From NCBI GenBank assembly GCA_027596075.1, contig JADGJC010000055.1:1-64000 (forward strand): a DNA stretch of 64,000 bases. The letters run 5' to 3'. A program made the translations under genes and the position numbers. Source of the DNA: Rhizophlyctis rosea. Its lineage: Eukaryota; Chytridiomycota; Chytridiomycetes; Rhizophlyctidales; Rhizophlyctidaceae. Positions 10,601 to 21,200 of this stretch are shown piece by piece (positions within the stretch are counted from its first letter, which is position 1; each line of letters begins with the position of its first letter). The notes beneath the pieces are model-generated. The model made no database searches. It was not told the origin of the DNA and worked only from the letters and a program-made list of their open reading frames with translations.

Positions 10601-13600
10601 AGATCAATCTCAAAGTTATGTGGGCTGTTCAAACTTACAGGATGGACTGGCGTATCCTTTTCCTTCGTCGAAATGGGAAAATCAGTTTGTTTCGAAGTCG
10701 CCGCACCCACCACCGCCTTCTCCTTCTGATGCCATCGACTTTCCACACCCTTCTCCTTCACCTTAACATCAACAGCCTTGAGTGCACCTTTGTCTTCCTT
10801 CCCCTCACCCATCCCCTTCTCACTCCCACCTCCCTCATTCTTCTTCTCCTCACCGTCCAACCCCTTCACCAAAATCCTCTTAACAGACTTCTCCTCCGCA
10901 ACATACTCAAACCCCTCACTACGATTCAACACCCCCGTCATCATCACCCCATCCACCCCCCTCCACTCCCCATACACACACTCATACATCTTCTCCAATG
11001 TCCTCCGATCAATCTTCGTTCCCTTTCCCACCAGCCCGACTAAACGCTTTTCCAACTCGCTGAATGGCAAACGTGTGCCAGAGGTGGTTGATTCCGTAGA
11101 AGGGTCGAGGAGGCGGACCCAGTACCGCGCGGGATGGGCAGCGTCGGATTGGAAAGTGAGGACAGAAAAGGTTTTGTGCAGGTCGTTGCGGATTAGGTTT
11201 AGGATTGAGGGACGGCCGTGGGTGGCTTCGTTTTTGAGGAGTTTTTGGTCTTCGGTTAGGGAGGTGTTGTGGGTTTGGCGGTAGAGGTAAATTAGGTCGG
11301 TTAGTTCGATGTATTTTGCGGGGGTTTTCGTGACTAGACAGATCGATGTTTTCGAATAGTTTGTAAGGGCAATTTGAGAATGTGGTCGAACGGGGAATGA
11401 AGATAATGGATGGGATTTGAGTTGGTCAGTAAAGTTGAAATTTCAGTGTCAGATGATGGGAATGCAACCTTTTTTTCTGCACTTACATAGACTGGCGATC
11501 TTTTGTGTAATTTGTCTCTTCACTTCCTCATCCGTCAACTCCTCACCGTCACGACTACTCCCCCTCTTCTCTCCACCTCTCACACTCAATGCCTTCCGCA
11601 ATTCACCACCACCACCCCCCACACTACCCCTCCTCTTCTCCAACCTCTCCTCCACCCGCTCCTTATTTCTACCTTTCTCTACTACCTCCACCTTCCGTAG
11701 CTCCGCATTTTTTGGTCGCTCCTTAACCGTCACCCCCTCCGTCGCAAGATCCTCCACAACCAGCAACTCCTCAGTAAACTTCCGAATCAAATTCTTCCGA
11801 TCCGTCAAATCAATACCAAGGCGCCTCTCGAGTTCCTCTCTGATACGACGCCCGGAGACATTATTGAAGTCGCTGATGCCCTCTAAGAGTTTCCATACTT
11901 CCTCTTTGAGTTCGTCGTCGGTGAGGGTAGAGCTGGTCTTCGTTGCGGGGAGATCAGACTTCGTTTGGGGTAGTTTCGTTGGATTAGCCTTTCCGGATGA
12001 TTCTCCAGCTGTGCTTGCACGTCGTTCTTTCACTTCCACAATGATAGGTGGTGCAGATGGTGCTGCATCTGTTGTGGAAGATGTCGGAACAGCGGTTCCG
12101 GATGACTCTTCAGCTGTGCTTGGACGTCGTTCTTTCACTCCCACAGCTATAGTTGGCGCAGCTGGTGCTGCATCTGTTGTGGAAGGCGCGGGCAGGTTTT
12201 GCAATTTTCGTTCCTTCAATGTAACGCTACTTCGACGGGATGTCGGCGGCGGTGGTGTAGTGGGTTTTGACCGTCTTCTGGCTACCGGGGGCTGTTCTTC
12301 GATTGATGGCTGCGCCTTGGCGTTCGCTTTTTCCCTTTCCCTCGATTGAACCTTATTGGTGGAATCTGACTTTGCTGAGGCTGGTGGAGGCTCTTTTTCA
12401 GGAGCCGTGAGCTTTTCATTGGATTGATTGCTGTCGACATGCCTGGAAGATGAGGAACTTGCAGCCGTAGAGCCAGTGGACCTCTCTTTCTCTCGGACCT
12501 GCGCCCCCATCCCACCTTCCTTCTCACCCATCCTGTCACGATCAGACCGACTTTCCTTCCCAACCCCTCCAATCGCCCTCCCATTCCGCTCCTTCTCCCT
12601 CTCTTTGTCCCTTTCCCTTTGTGTTTCCCTCTCCTTCTCCTTCTCCCTCTCCCTCTCCCTCTCCCTCTCCCTGTCCCTCTCCCTCTCCCTCTCCTTCTCC
12701 TTCTCCCCCGGCAAAACAACCAAACACCTCAACCTAAACGCCCCCTTATCATACCTAAACAACCCCTCACACCCCTTACAAATATCAAGCACCCTCAAAC
12801 TGTTTCCAAACACCTCCCTCCACTCCCACCCATACACATCCTTCAACAACGCCTCCAACGTTAAATCATCAACCGCTATTCCGGGTCGTACAAGCGAATG
12901 CAACATCCTCCCCAGTTCCGCGTTCGTCATTTTACGGGGGTCGTGCTGTTTTTCCGAGGTGGGTGGGGTGTAGAGAAGGGGTTTGAGTTCCGGACGGGTG
13001 GAAGCAAGGCGGAGCCAGTGTCGGGGTTTTGCGGGGGCGCCGGAGGTGACTTCAATGAGAGTGAAGGTTGAGGAGAGGTGGTGGGTGAAGAAGTCGTAGA
13101 TTAGGGTTGAGCGGTAGCCGGCTGATTGTTTGTCGTCAAGGAAGGTGGTGTTGTAGCGGTTGGCGTAGGTGGTTTTTAGGGTGGGCATGTCTATGAAGAT
13201 TCCTGGTTCCCATACTTGTTTTTTGTGGGTGTTTGGGGCGAGGAGTTTGAGGGATTGGTCGGAGTTGTGTGGGTTGGATGGATTGATGGAAGATAAGGAT
13301 GGTTAGATTTTTCGCTTATGTGTATGAGATAAAGAACCTTTAAAAATGACAAAAACAAACTCTCCTACGTACATAATCCAATCATCCTTGTCCGAAGTCG
13401 TTCAAACATCTCCTCCTCCCTCGGTGTCAACATCCTCGATCGATGCCGTTCCCTAGGTGAAGTTCCCCGGCTTCGACTTTCGCTCACCCGGCTTGACGAC
13501 CTCGATGTTTCCCGACTGTGGTAGCGCTCCTCTCTATCCCAACTCGACGATCTAGAGGGGTTTTTGTAGTCCCCGGGCCGCGGCCGGTCTTCATATCTCA

Positions 13601-16235
13601 CGGGGGAATGATTGGAAGACCGCCTTCCCTCATCGCCAGTGCGACGGTGACTGGATGACCTTGATGAATCTCCGCTTGGCAATCGGCTTGGACTTGAGGA
13701 TTTAGGTGGGTAAGATGCATCCTTTGGAGCAGAAGCCGAGACATGTTGGATAGGACTGGATAACCTGTCTCCGGCCCTTTCCCTGCCGACATCCTGTGCA
13801 TTTTCAAGCCCATCCTTCGCACTGCCCACACCAGCCTTCTCACTCCCCTCTCGACCCTTCCCACCAGCTCCTTCACCCCTGTCACCCACATCATCTTCAT
13901 CCTCATCCATCATCAACGGGCTTCCAACCATCCTCCCACCACCTCCATCAACCGCCAAATCCCTCTCCTCAGTCTCACCGCCCCTGCTCGAGGACTTCAA
14001 TTTGTTGCCAAACTCAACAGTCTCCCGAAAATGAACATCGTCCCCTTCGACCCATACACCACGTCCAGGATTGCTATCCCCAGTTGCCTCGCGAAGCAAA
14101 TCGCCCACGGCGGATACGGATGGTCCGGGAGTGGTGTTGTATGCGCTGCAAAGGGGTTAGGGGTGAAGCAGAAAGTCAATATATGCCATAGAAAAGGCGA
14201 CAGAACATGCAACAAAAACACACAAAAATCAGCAATAGCAGAGGGGACAAAAAAAAGGGTAGAAAAAACGAACCTCCGAAACGCTGTCCAAAACCTCGAC
14301 GTGCGCATCTTCATCTTGGAAACACGGAACAACCTCCTCGACGCTTCTAGGACGTCCTTGGACGCCTGGTGGATTCCGTCGTTTCGGAGGCGGTGCATGA
14401 GGGTTTTCATGTCCTGCACAAAACAGAACAAATCATCTGTTGGGGGCATGTAACGTATCAAAAAAGGAAGGGAAACCCCGCTACCTCATCCCAGAAAAAC
14501 CATTTTAACCGGACGAATTCACTCCCGTTAACTATGAGCGGGTCGCAGAAGTAGGTGTTGTGGTATTTGCGGGGGAGTGTGTGGGTGGTTATGCGCTGGT
14601 GGTAAGTGTAGGGGTAAATGGAATGTATGATTTTTCTGACCAACCTAAATGTTAATCAAACCAACCCTTTTCTCCTCCTGTTCCTTTCAAAGAGAGCTTC
14701 CCCGTCTCATGATATTTTCTAAGGAAATATTGCTCCAACAAAATTCCCATCCTACTCAACTGACCTTGAACTCCCTCTCAACCTCCCCAACCTCCACAAA
14801 CACAAACCCTGCAAACACCTTCCGCAACGCTTCTTCAACCCGTTCAGGATGATCATCCCTTTTCTCCCTCCATTCTTGACGGTCTTCTCCTCTTGTCATG
14901 CGCTCTGTACGTCCTTCATCATGGCCACTCTCGCTGCCAGAACGAGTCCGTGCCACGCTCACTCGTAGTTTCTTACCACTCCGCCCTTCACTTTCCGACC
15001 CACTGCCCCCGTCCTCTGAATTCCCTTGGAATCGTCGTTTACGCAGGATGTGGAGACGCAAATCAGTCGGAGCATACGAAGATACATCTTTCCCCCCATC
15101 ACTCCCATCACTCGTGCCACTGAATCTTCTTCTCCGTTCTATCCGTCGCCTCATGTCTTCTTGCTGTGTACCTTGGTCTTCCACGTCAGATAGTACGGGG
15201 GGACGAGACAGCACGTATTTCGCATCGTCGTCTTGGTCTTCTCCTATTGTTGCGTCCGACAATGCTGGGGAAATGTCCATGTCTGAGTCGGAGCTTATGT
15301 GGATGGGGCTGTTGCAGGAATAGGGGTTGCCTTCGTTTGATGTATCCGAGGAGAGGATGATAGCCTCTTCCTTCTCTTGGGCTTGGCTGGCTACGGCTTC
15401 TTTGCGGGTTGCACTTGATCTCTGTTCTTCAGAAAGTGATGGCCCAGTGTTCACCGGATGATGATTTTGGATGCTCGGTCCCACTTGAGTAACAGGTAGG
15501 GGGACGGGGAGGGCAGGATGACGGGAAAGAGGTGGGCCAGGTGGTAAAGCGGTTTGGTGGTGAACCGGTAGGAAAGGTGGTGGTGGCACTAGAAGGACCG
15601 GTGGTGGAGGGACTGGCAGGAAAGGTGCTGGGGGAACCGGTAGGGAAGGTGATGGGGCAAGGCGAGTGACCTCTTCCAAAAATCCCTTCCTGGTCTCCTT
15701 CTGGATGATTAGAGGAGAACCTCGTGCAACACAAATGGAACGAACGAAGTGCTCGAAGTCTGCTCTCGAAGAGGGTTTGGAAGGACAGGCATCGGAAAGA
15801 AGTCTGTGGAGAACTGGAAGGCGAATCCTTACTCCGGGCTAGCAGACGGCAATAACCAAAAAACTGGTCATTGATTTGGACTCAAACCCTCCCTTGTACT
15901 TGCAAGTCGCTAACCTTGATCAATTCAACCACATGCTCAGGTTTGAGTGCTGTAAGGCTGTCTGGGATTTTCTGCCTCAACAACTTCAATTGAGCTTTTT
16001 CGCAGACCCATTTGACATCCTTCTCAAAGTCCTTTGAACGAAAGCCATGTTCTCGGACCAAGATGTCTTCGATATTATTTTCTCTTTTGAGAAATTCCGG
16101 GTCGTTGTGAAACATAGATAGCGGAAACCATAGCCCTGGTTGAGAACGGGAGAATGCCAGAACTGCAAGGATGGCACGCTGAATTGTTGGAGACTGGAGC
16201 GGGGGCCGGGGTTGGGGTGGGAGTACGGAAGACAT
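7672..16235 (-). CDS. Large modular protein with repeated multi-exon units, unknown family
   Basis: Fourteen exons: 16235-15915, 15838-14765, 14595-14485, 14413-14274, 14145-13373, 13214-11487, 11333-10639, 10515-10114, 9991-9884, 9819-9683, 9602-9140, 9077-8970, 8861-8707, 8593-7672. All junctions are GT..AG, all phases agree, and the sum (7137 nt) gives 2378 aa. The start is the ATG before SSVLPPQP. Exons 3-4, 9-10 and 12-13, with their flanks, are three divergent copies of one module; the exon 5/6 and 6/7 regions are two copies of another. Between modules lie long low-complexity linkers rich in Pro/Ser/Thr, Arg/Ser or Glu/Arg. A segment at about 11.93-11.76 kb (DDELKEEVWKLLEG, then RIREELERRLGIDLTDRKN) resembles a DEK C-terminal domain, hinting at a nuclear or chromatin role. 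The compact modules resemble winged-helix folds in pattern only. No whole-protein family is recognised. Confidence 0.8.
8485..9236 (-). repeat. Module B copy 3 of the modular gene
   Basis: An AMPQTLLLQGLSAGFSGYIY segment ends KDRFE at a phase-0 intron. A 36-residue exon with LTAEKFAKTAFVRW ends at a phase-0 intron. The next exon contains AVKRLFESKG and TQFWDVFKR and ends at a phase-2 intron. VFHSPPCAGIYNLESCLKEA and FRMEDGVVII follow. Confidence 0.75.
9492..10206 (-). repeat. Module B copy 2 of the modular gene
   Basis: A LTDEKIMAVLRKCFGGYLYF segment ends ERRFE at a phase-0 intron. A 36-residue exon with LTVDAFSGTQFYRW ends at a phase-0 intron. The next exon contains KGLEYFFGS and FEEFWKAFKG and ends at a phase-2 intron. 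MYRIRPCGRMEELGELFRD and MDVEDGMVVI follow. Confidence 0.75.
10851..11540 (-). repeat. Module A copy 2 of the modular gene
   Basis: It starts with LTDEEVKRQITQKIASL and is cut by a phase-1 intron at 11486-11334, the same place and phase as in copy 1. Then come LIYLYRQTHNTSLTEDQK, RYWVRLLD, and a second half with RTLEKMYECVYGEWRGVDG followed by SEGFEYVAEEK. Confidence 0.7.
12590..12712 (-). repeat. CT/GA-rich microsatellite coding Arg-Glu run
   Basis: CTCCCT/CTCCTT-type tandem hexamers on the + strand encode a long Lys/Arg/Glu alternating run inside exon 6 of the modular gene. Its coding composition resembles the RD/RE run of the U2AF-like gene at 4.5 kb, but it lies on the opposite strand. 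Confidence 0.85.
12708..13430 (-). repeat. Module A copy 1 of the modular gene
   Basis: It starts with LTPREEEMFERLRTRMIGL and is cut by a phase-1 intron at 13372-13215. Then come TTYANRYNTTFLDDKQ, HWLRL, and a second half with LTLEALLKDVYGWEWREVFG followed by CEGLFRYDKG. It aligns in order with copy 2. Confidence 0.7.
14048..14850 (-). repeat. Module B copy 1 of the modular gene
   Basis: Order of parts: an ALRKVFAGFVFVEV segment ending EREFK at a phase-0 intron; a 37-residue exon with LIVNGSEFVRLKW ending at a phase-0 intron; an exon ending FWTAFR at a phase-2 intron; then AYNTTPGPSVSAVGDLLREA and a VWVEGDDVHF segment. Confidence 0.75.
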
Positions 16236-16857
16236 TGTCGGAAAGTTTTGAGTTTTGCGGCAGTTGCTATTTTCAACTCCCGCTGTACGGGATGTTTCCA
16301 ATGATGCTGTGGATCGGGAGGCAATGTGTCAGTAGTTCCCGTAGGGTAGGCAATAAGGTTGTAAATTGGGGTGTTGGGAATGGGTATAAACATAGTTGTG
16401 GGAAGACCAGGAGGATCTGGCCCATCTGCATCTATCTGTTGTGAGCTTGTGATGAGTTTAAGAGGCACGGTACACACTCCAGTGTGGCTTGGATGGAATG
16501 CTTATTGAATCAGATTGCGTAATCCTCATCCCTCCAATGTCGCGCCCAACCTCCATGGCATCACCACGAAGCTGACCTTCCAGAAGAATGAACGATCAAC
16601 TACTGTCGGCATGATGTTGGGACCATGGGGAAGCCAGTATGGAGTCGCATTCCTTTAATGTCTTGTTAGCATCCCATGTATCCATGACATGAGCAACATT
16701 GTGGTTTTCCATGGCACTATTCATAATTTGACGAGACATAGGTGAGCGACCCCCCATATATACTGACATTTCCTGGAGTTCCCTCAGCTTTTTGCGATAA
16801 CTTCACGCTCCCACTTCTTTTCACTCAATTGTTAACCGTCTAGTACATCTGAGCGTT
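16236..16857. promoter_or_regulatory. Divergent intergenic region (shared promoter area)
   Basis: This 622-bp stretch separates the divergent starts of the modular gene (minus strand) and the unknown protein at 16858 (plus strand), so both promoters must lie here or overlap it. A TATATA-containing string (CCATATATACT) lies about 100 bp before the plus-strand ATG. No other element is recognised. Confidence 0.4.
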
Positions 16858-17781
16858 ATGTCAACGAAGCTCCACAAATGTCGCACCGTAGCCTTTGTTC
16901 TAACGCCGGCACCCTGCGGTTCACGACGTCTCGGTTCAAAGTCTCAAATTGCGAAATCACTGCACACCGGCTCCTTGCAAATCTTCTCGGAGTCGAGACT
17001 TTCAGCTGACCGTGATGCAGCAAAGAAGCACGGCGTCAGCAACGAGCTCCTACCGCTTCTATCAGAAGCTGCCGGCAATCGCAACCCTCAATCAGATGAC
17101 TGGGTTGACAAGGCCGACCTTGCACATGGCACATCCACATCGTGTTCCATACTCAAGAGCTCGATGTCTCTATCTCTCAACATTGACCCCTTGAACTACA
17201 TCACTCTGCAAACCAAATTTCCAGATTCATCCCAAAACATCTCCATATCCACCCTCGTCCATCTCGGCTACCTATCAACCTCAACATCCCTGTACGCCAT
17301 TTACCAAAACTCCCGCTATCCGATCCGCATCGTACCTTCCGACCCCTCCGAGCGCCCAAACCGTACAACAACATCCTACTCCCTCGAATACCGTGGCATA
17401 ACAGCCTCCTCCCCGTCCGACCTCGCCTTCAAAGTCAAGCCGCACCTCGCAAGCCGGGCCTGGGACATCATCATGGTAGAAAACTGGACATGGACACGTC
17501 GTGGAGGCAAGAGTGTCACTGAAGATACTCCCCTCCGCCGTGTAGCACAGGACATCACGCAACTCGCCTCTGATTTTTTGTGGCGGGCTGTAAAGAAAGC
17601 GGTAAAGCCGGCAACGCTACAGACTATGCGGTGCATTTCGCGGAGTGGGTGGGAGTTTGGGATTGTTTGTGAGGATATGGAGGTTGTGAAGAGGGTGGTG
17701 GAGGGGAACGAGTTGTTGAAGTTGCCGCAGTGTGAGTTGAAGGTGTGGTGTACCAGGCGCAAGTCTGCTACTACCTTTTGA
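16858..17781 (+). CDS. Unknown protein, single exon, possible mitochondrial presequence
   Basis: A 307-aa open frame with consistent coding composition and an in-frame ATG close to a divergent promoter. The first 45 residues are rich in Arg, Lys and Ser and nearly free of acidic residues, as in mitochondrial targeting sequences; that localisation is inference. The middle (about 115-200) is Ser/Thr-rich with beta-strand-like alternation. The C-terminal third has Trp-rich and amphipathic segments (RAWDIIMVENWTWTRRG, ASDFLWRAVKKAVK). I recognise no family and see no catalytic motif. No intron is needed. Confidence 0.6.
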   Translation: MSTKLHKCRTVAFVLTPAPCGSRRLGSKSQIAKSLHTGSLQIFSESRLSADRDAAKKHGVSNELLPLLSEAAGNRNPQSDDWVDKADLAHGTSTSCSILKSSMSLSLNIDPLNYITLQTKFPDSSQNISISTLVHLGYLSTSTSLYAIYQNSRYPIRIVPSDPSERPNRTTTSYSLEYRGITASSPSDLAFKVKPHLASRAWDIIMVENWTWTRRGGKSVTEDTPLRRVAQDITQLASDFLWRAVKKAVKPATLQTMRCISRSGWEFGIVCEDMEVVKRVVEGNELLKLPQCELKVWCTRRKSATTF

Positions 17782-18239
17782 CATGGCGAGCCGTGTCGTC
17801 GCTGCGGGTTATGCTCTTAGGAACATCTTCTGACAGCAGTATATATACACATATAGTTTGTAAGTAATGAATAGTTTGTAGAATAACATCATTTATAAGT
17901 CAAAACAGCGGGTATGCAGTCCACCTGATCTGAGTGTTTCAGGACATCCATATACCAAACTGCATCAAAGTCACATGCATAAAGTACTTTCAATAGCAAT
18001 GCCAAAACAAGATAAAAATATATTACAAATCTACTTCCGAACACTCTTCTCACCCGAATACAGAATCAAAAAACTAAAACACCAAAGCAGAGGTAACACG
18101 GATCAAGCGGAAAACAACTATCAATGGACCCCTCCAAAAGAACACAAAAACAACAAAATACTATGACTTTAACTTCTAACTCGAAACCCCCCCTTCCATC
18201 CAACAACTCTCTCCACACCCTACATAACACACAAACCTC
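17782..18239. other. Intergenic, convergent 3' ends
   Basis: This 458-bp stretch lies between the 3' ends of the unknown 307-aa gene and the RhoGAP gene. It is A-rich, with AATAAC and TATATAC strings near 17840-17885 that could act in 3' end formation. No gene is seen. Confidence 0.5.
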
Positions 18240-21200
18240 CTACACCGACTTCCGCCTCTTGAAAAACTTCGGCAATGCATCCGATATCTTATGCTTCTCC
18301 TTATGCTGCTCCTTATGCTGCGGACTCCCATTCCCCCCATTGTGGGTATTGGTGGCCGGGATATCGCCAGCGTAACTGGCCAACGAAATTGGAGTGGTAA
18401 TGGGGGCGGAGATGTTCAGATGGTGGGTATTGGTTGTTGTTGTTGTTGTTGTGGAGGAGGAAGGGATTGAGTGGAGTTTTTCGAGAAGGGTTTCGGGGAG
18501 CTGGGTTGGTTGGGAGATGGAGTAAAGGGGATTTGAATGGACCGGATGAATGGTAGGAAGAAGAAGTCAGTACACCGACACCCATCTTATCTCCCCCCTC
18601 TTCCCTCCGAAACGCCCCCACCCTTCAGGAGAAACCCACCTGGAAAACCTCATCCCACCTCTCAATCAAATCAGTCACCACCTCCACCGTACAATTATAC
18701 ACCACCAGCGCGTCCTTCGTAACTTTACCCGTCACGCTCTTTGGCCTCAAAATATTCGGGCCGATGACAATCGCGAGGGATGAGGACGTCATTTTGTTCG
18801 CTTCGGAGTGCTGCGCGACGTCGTTGAGGAAGGAGAGGAGGTACCGGAGTGTTGATTGGTGTGCACGGGGGAGGAGAGCGATGGTTAGACGGAGGGCGCG
18901 GAGGCGGAGGTCTGGGTCGGTTATTTCTGGGGGTTTTTGTGAATGAGTGGGTGAGAACAATAAACCTCCAAATGCCAGCGGCAGGTGAGGATACCGCAAA
19001 AGGCACTCACCACCACACTTCAAAAACACCTTAAACAACCTCCCCGTCAAAAGCGGCTCCGGCATCTCCCTAAAAAAGGCTTTCAACAAATTTGCGACCT
19101 CGTGCGGACTCTTGTCATCAAATTCGATATCTTCCCCACTATCGACAAGGCTTTTCATCTGTGCGACGCGGGAGCGGAGACCGGCGACGCGGAAGAGGCC
19201 GGGGGAGGACATGCCGGCTGTGGTGAGGGGTGGGGAGTTAGTGAGGGAGGGGTGGAGAGGGGAAGGGGGTGGGGGAAAGGGGGAGATATACGCACTTTTC
19301 TGAATGGCTTCACAGCATTTTATGACGAAAGGTGGAGCGGGGAGTTTGCCTTCGATGTTGGAGGTTGTGCTGTGCGTGTCGGAGGTGAGGGTCATGAGGC
19401 CTTCAATGGAGCGGCCGAAGATGTGGCCTTCGGCTAGTTCTGTGTGTGGTGGGAAGGGGAAGAGGTACATGGTATTATGTTCAATAAATATTCGCGTTCA
19501 AATGATGAGCTCAAGCTCGTTCGAAATGCTGACGCATGTTGACCGAATATCATCTTACCTTGTCTACTACCCAACTCCCTACCCCCATTCCACCCCTTCG
19601 CACCACCACCCTTCCCTCCAAACCGGCTCAAAATCTTCTTTAGAGTACTATCCTTACTCCTCCTGACACGGGGTAAAATCTCGCTGGCCTGGTTTTAAAT
19701 GCAGAAAAAAGAGTCATTTGGTCAAACTTGCGAAAGATTTCCTTCCCACTCTCCTACAAACCCCGCCCCCCCCCCCCCCCCCCCCACACCGGGGGGAAAC
19801 AAAAAAAAAAACACCAAAAAAAAAAACACACCACCCACAAAAAGAAANNNNNNNNNNAAAAGGGTTCCATAACAATAGAAAACCCACCTTCATAAACCTC
19901 CCCTCCTCCATGATACTAATCAACTCCGCCCCCGCCAAATCATGTAACCTCGCCTCATCATCATAACTCGCACTATATATCACCGTCGAGCTCGCCGCGA
20001 CACTCGGGCGCTCCACCCGAAACTTCGCGAGACTCTGGATACTCGGACTGGTACTCAAGCTAAATTGCGGGGGCGCGACAGTCGAGGAGGGGAGTACTAC
20101 ATCAGACGAAAGGGGTTTTTTAACGGATTGTTGACGGGGGAGGGAGGAGGTTGGGGATGTTAGGGATGAGGTGGAAGGGAGAGTGTCGAGGTCTTGCAGG
20201 TTGGGGGGTTTGGATTTGCGACGCGAGGGGAGGGAGGGGACGATGGAGGAGAGGGATGCTTCGGATTTGCTGATGGATTTTTGGGTGTCTGTTAGGCGGG
20301 ATTTGGATTTTGAGAAGAGTTTTACGTGGGAGGTTGTTGTTGTTGTTGTTGTTGGTTTCTTTGTCGGTGCGTCGCTTTCTTTTTCGCCGAATCTACTGGT
20401 TGTAGATGGGGCAGGTTCACGCCATGGTGCTACGCGGGTATCGAAACGGGATGTTGGGGTGATGTTGGTTCCGGTGTTGGTTCCGTTCATGAAGCCTGTT
20501 ACGACGTTTCGGAGGCTGTCCATGCTTCCGCTTCTGAAGAGGCCTTTCTTTGCGCCTTGGGGTGCGTCGTGGAGCTGTGTTCCGAGGGGTCCGGGTTTAG
20601 TTCCCTTTGCTGTCGTCGGCGGTGAAGGTTGTTGTCCCGACGCAGCAGCACGTTTACGAGACTCTTCGTGTGTAGCTAACTGTATAAGCTCCTCCACTGA
20701 TGGAACACTGAAGAAAGTAGATTTGCGAAGGTCAAGTAAAGGTGGAGAAGAAGACTCGATATCTTCCTCTTCCTGCTGCTCTTCCTGCTTCGTCCTTACT
20801 CCCTCCTTTACACCTTGGTCCTGACTCCGTGGCGCTTGCGGGACGACGCCAGCCTGGATGGTCTCCGTAAGTACGACAGAGGCGCCTCGATCCGGCCCCT
20901 GACTGCTGGTAACCACGGCCTCGGTCTCGATCCATCCGGTGCCTTCTCGCAGCACGGCGGCGGCGGCGGCACCTTCGGTTGTTGAGGCAGGTGGGAGGAA
21001 GGAGGTTTCGGCTGCTGTGTTGCGTGTTACGCTGTCGGTTATCATGACGCTGTCTTGGGCTATTGGAGAGACTTTGCGGTCGGTGATGGTTGGTGTGGTG
21101 GGTTCCGCGGGTGTTAGGTTGACGTGTTTTTCTTGCTGTTTCTCCCGAGACGTTTCGACCTGCTCATTCGATCTGGTTTCCTCCGCACCTCGCAACTTCC

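Noticed and set aside
11417..12973. Plus-strand open frames of 181-310 codons opposite the modular gene
   Set aside because: They are antisense shadows of exon 6; the minus frame has DEK-C-like sequence, module similarity and correct splice phases.
14596..14646. Acceptor at 14645 (CATTTAG) for module B copy 1
   Set aside because: It leaves the wrong phase. The acceptor at 14596 (CACCAG) gives phase 0 and an exon of 37 residues that aligns with the 36-residue exons of copies 2 and 3.
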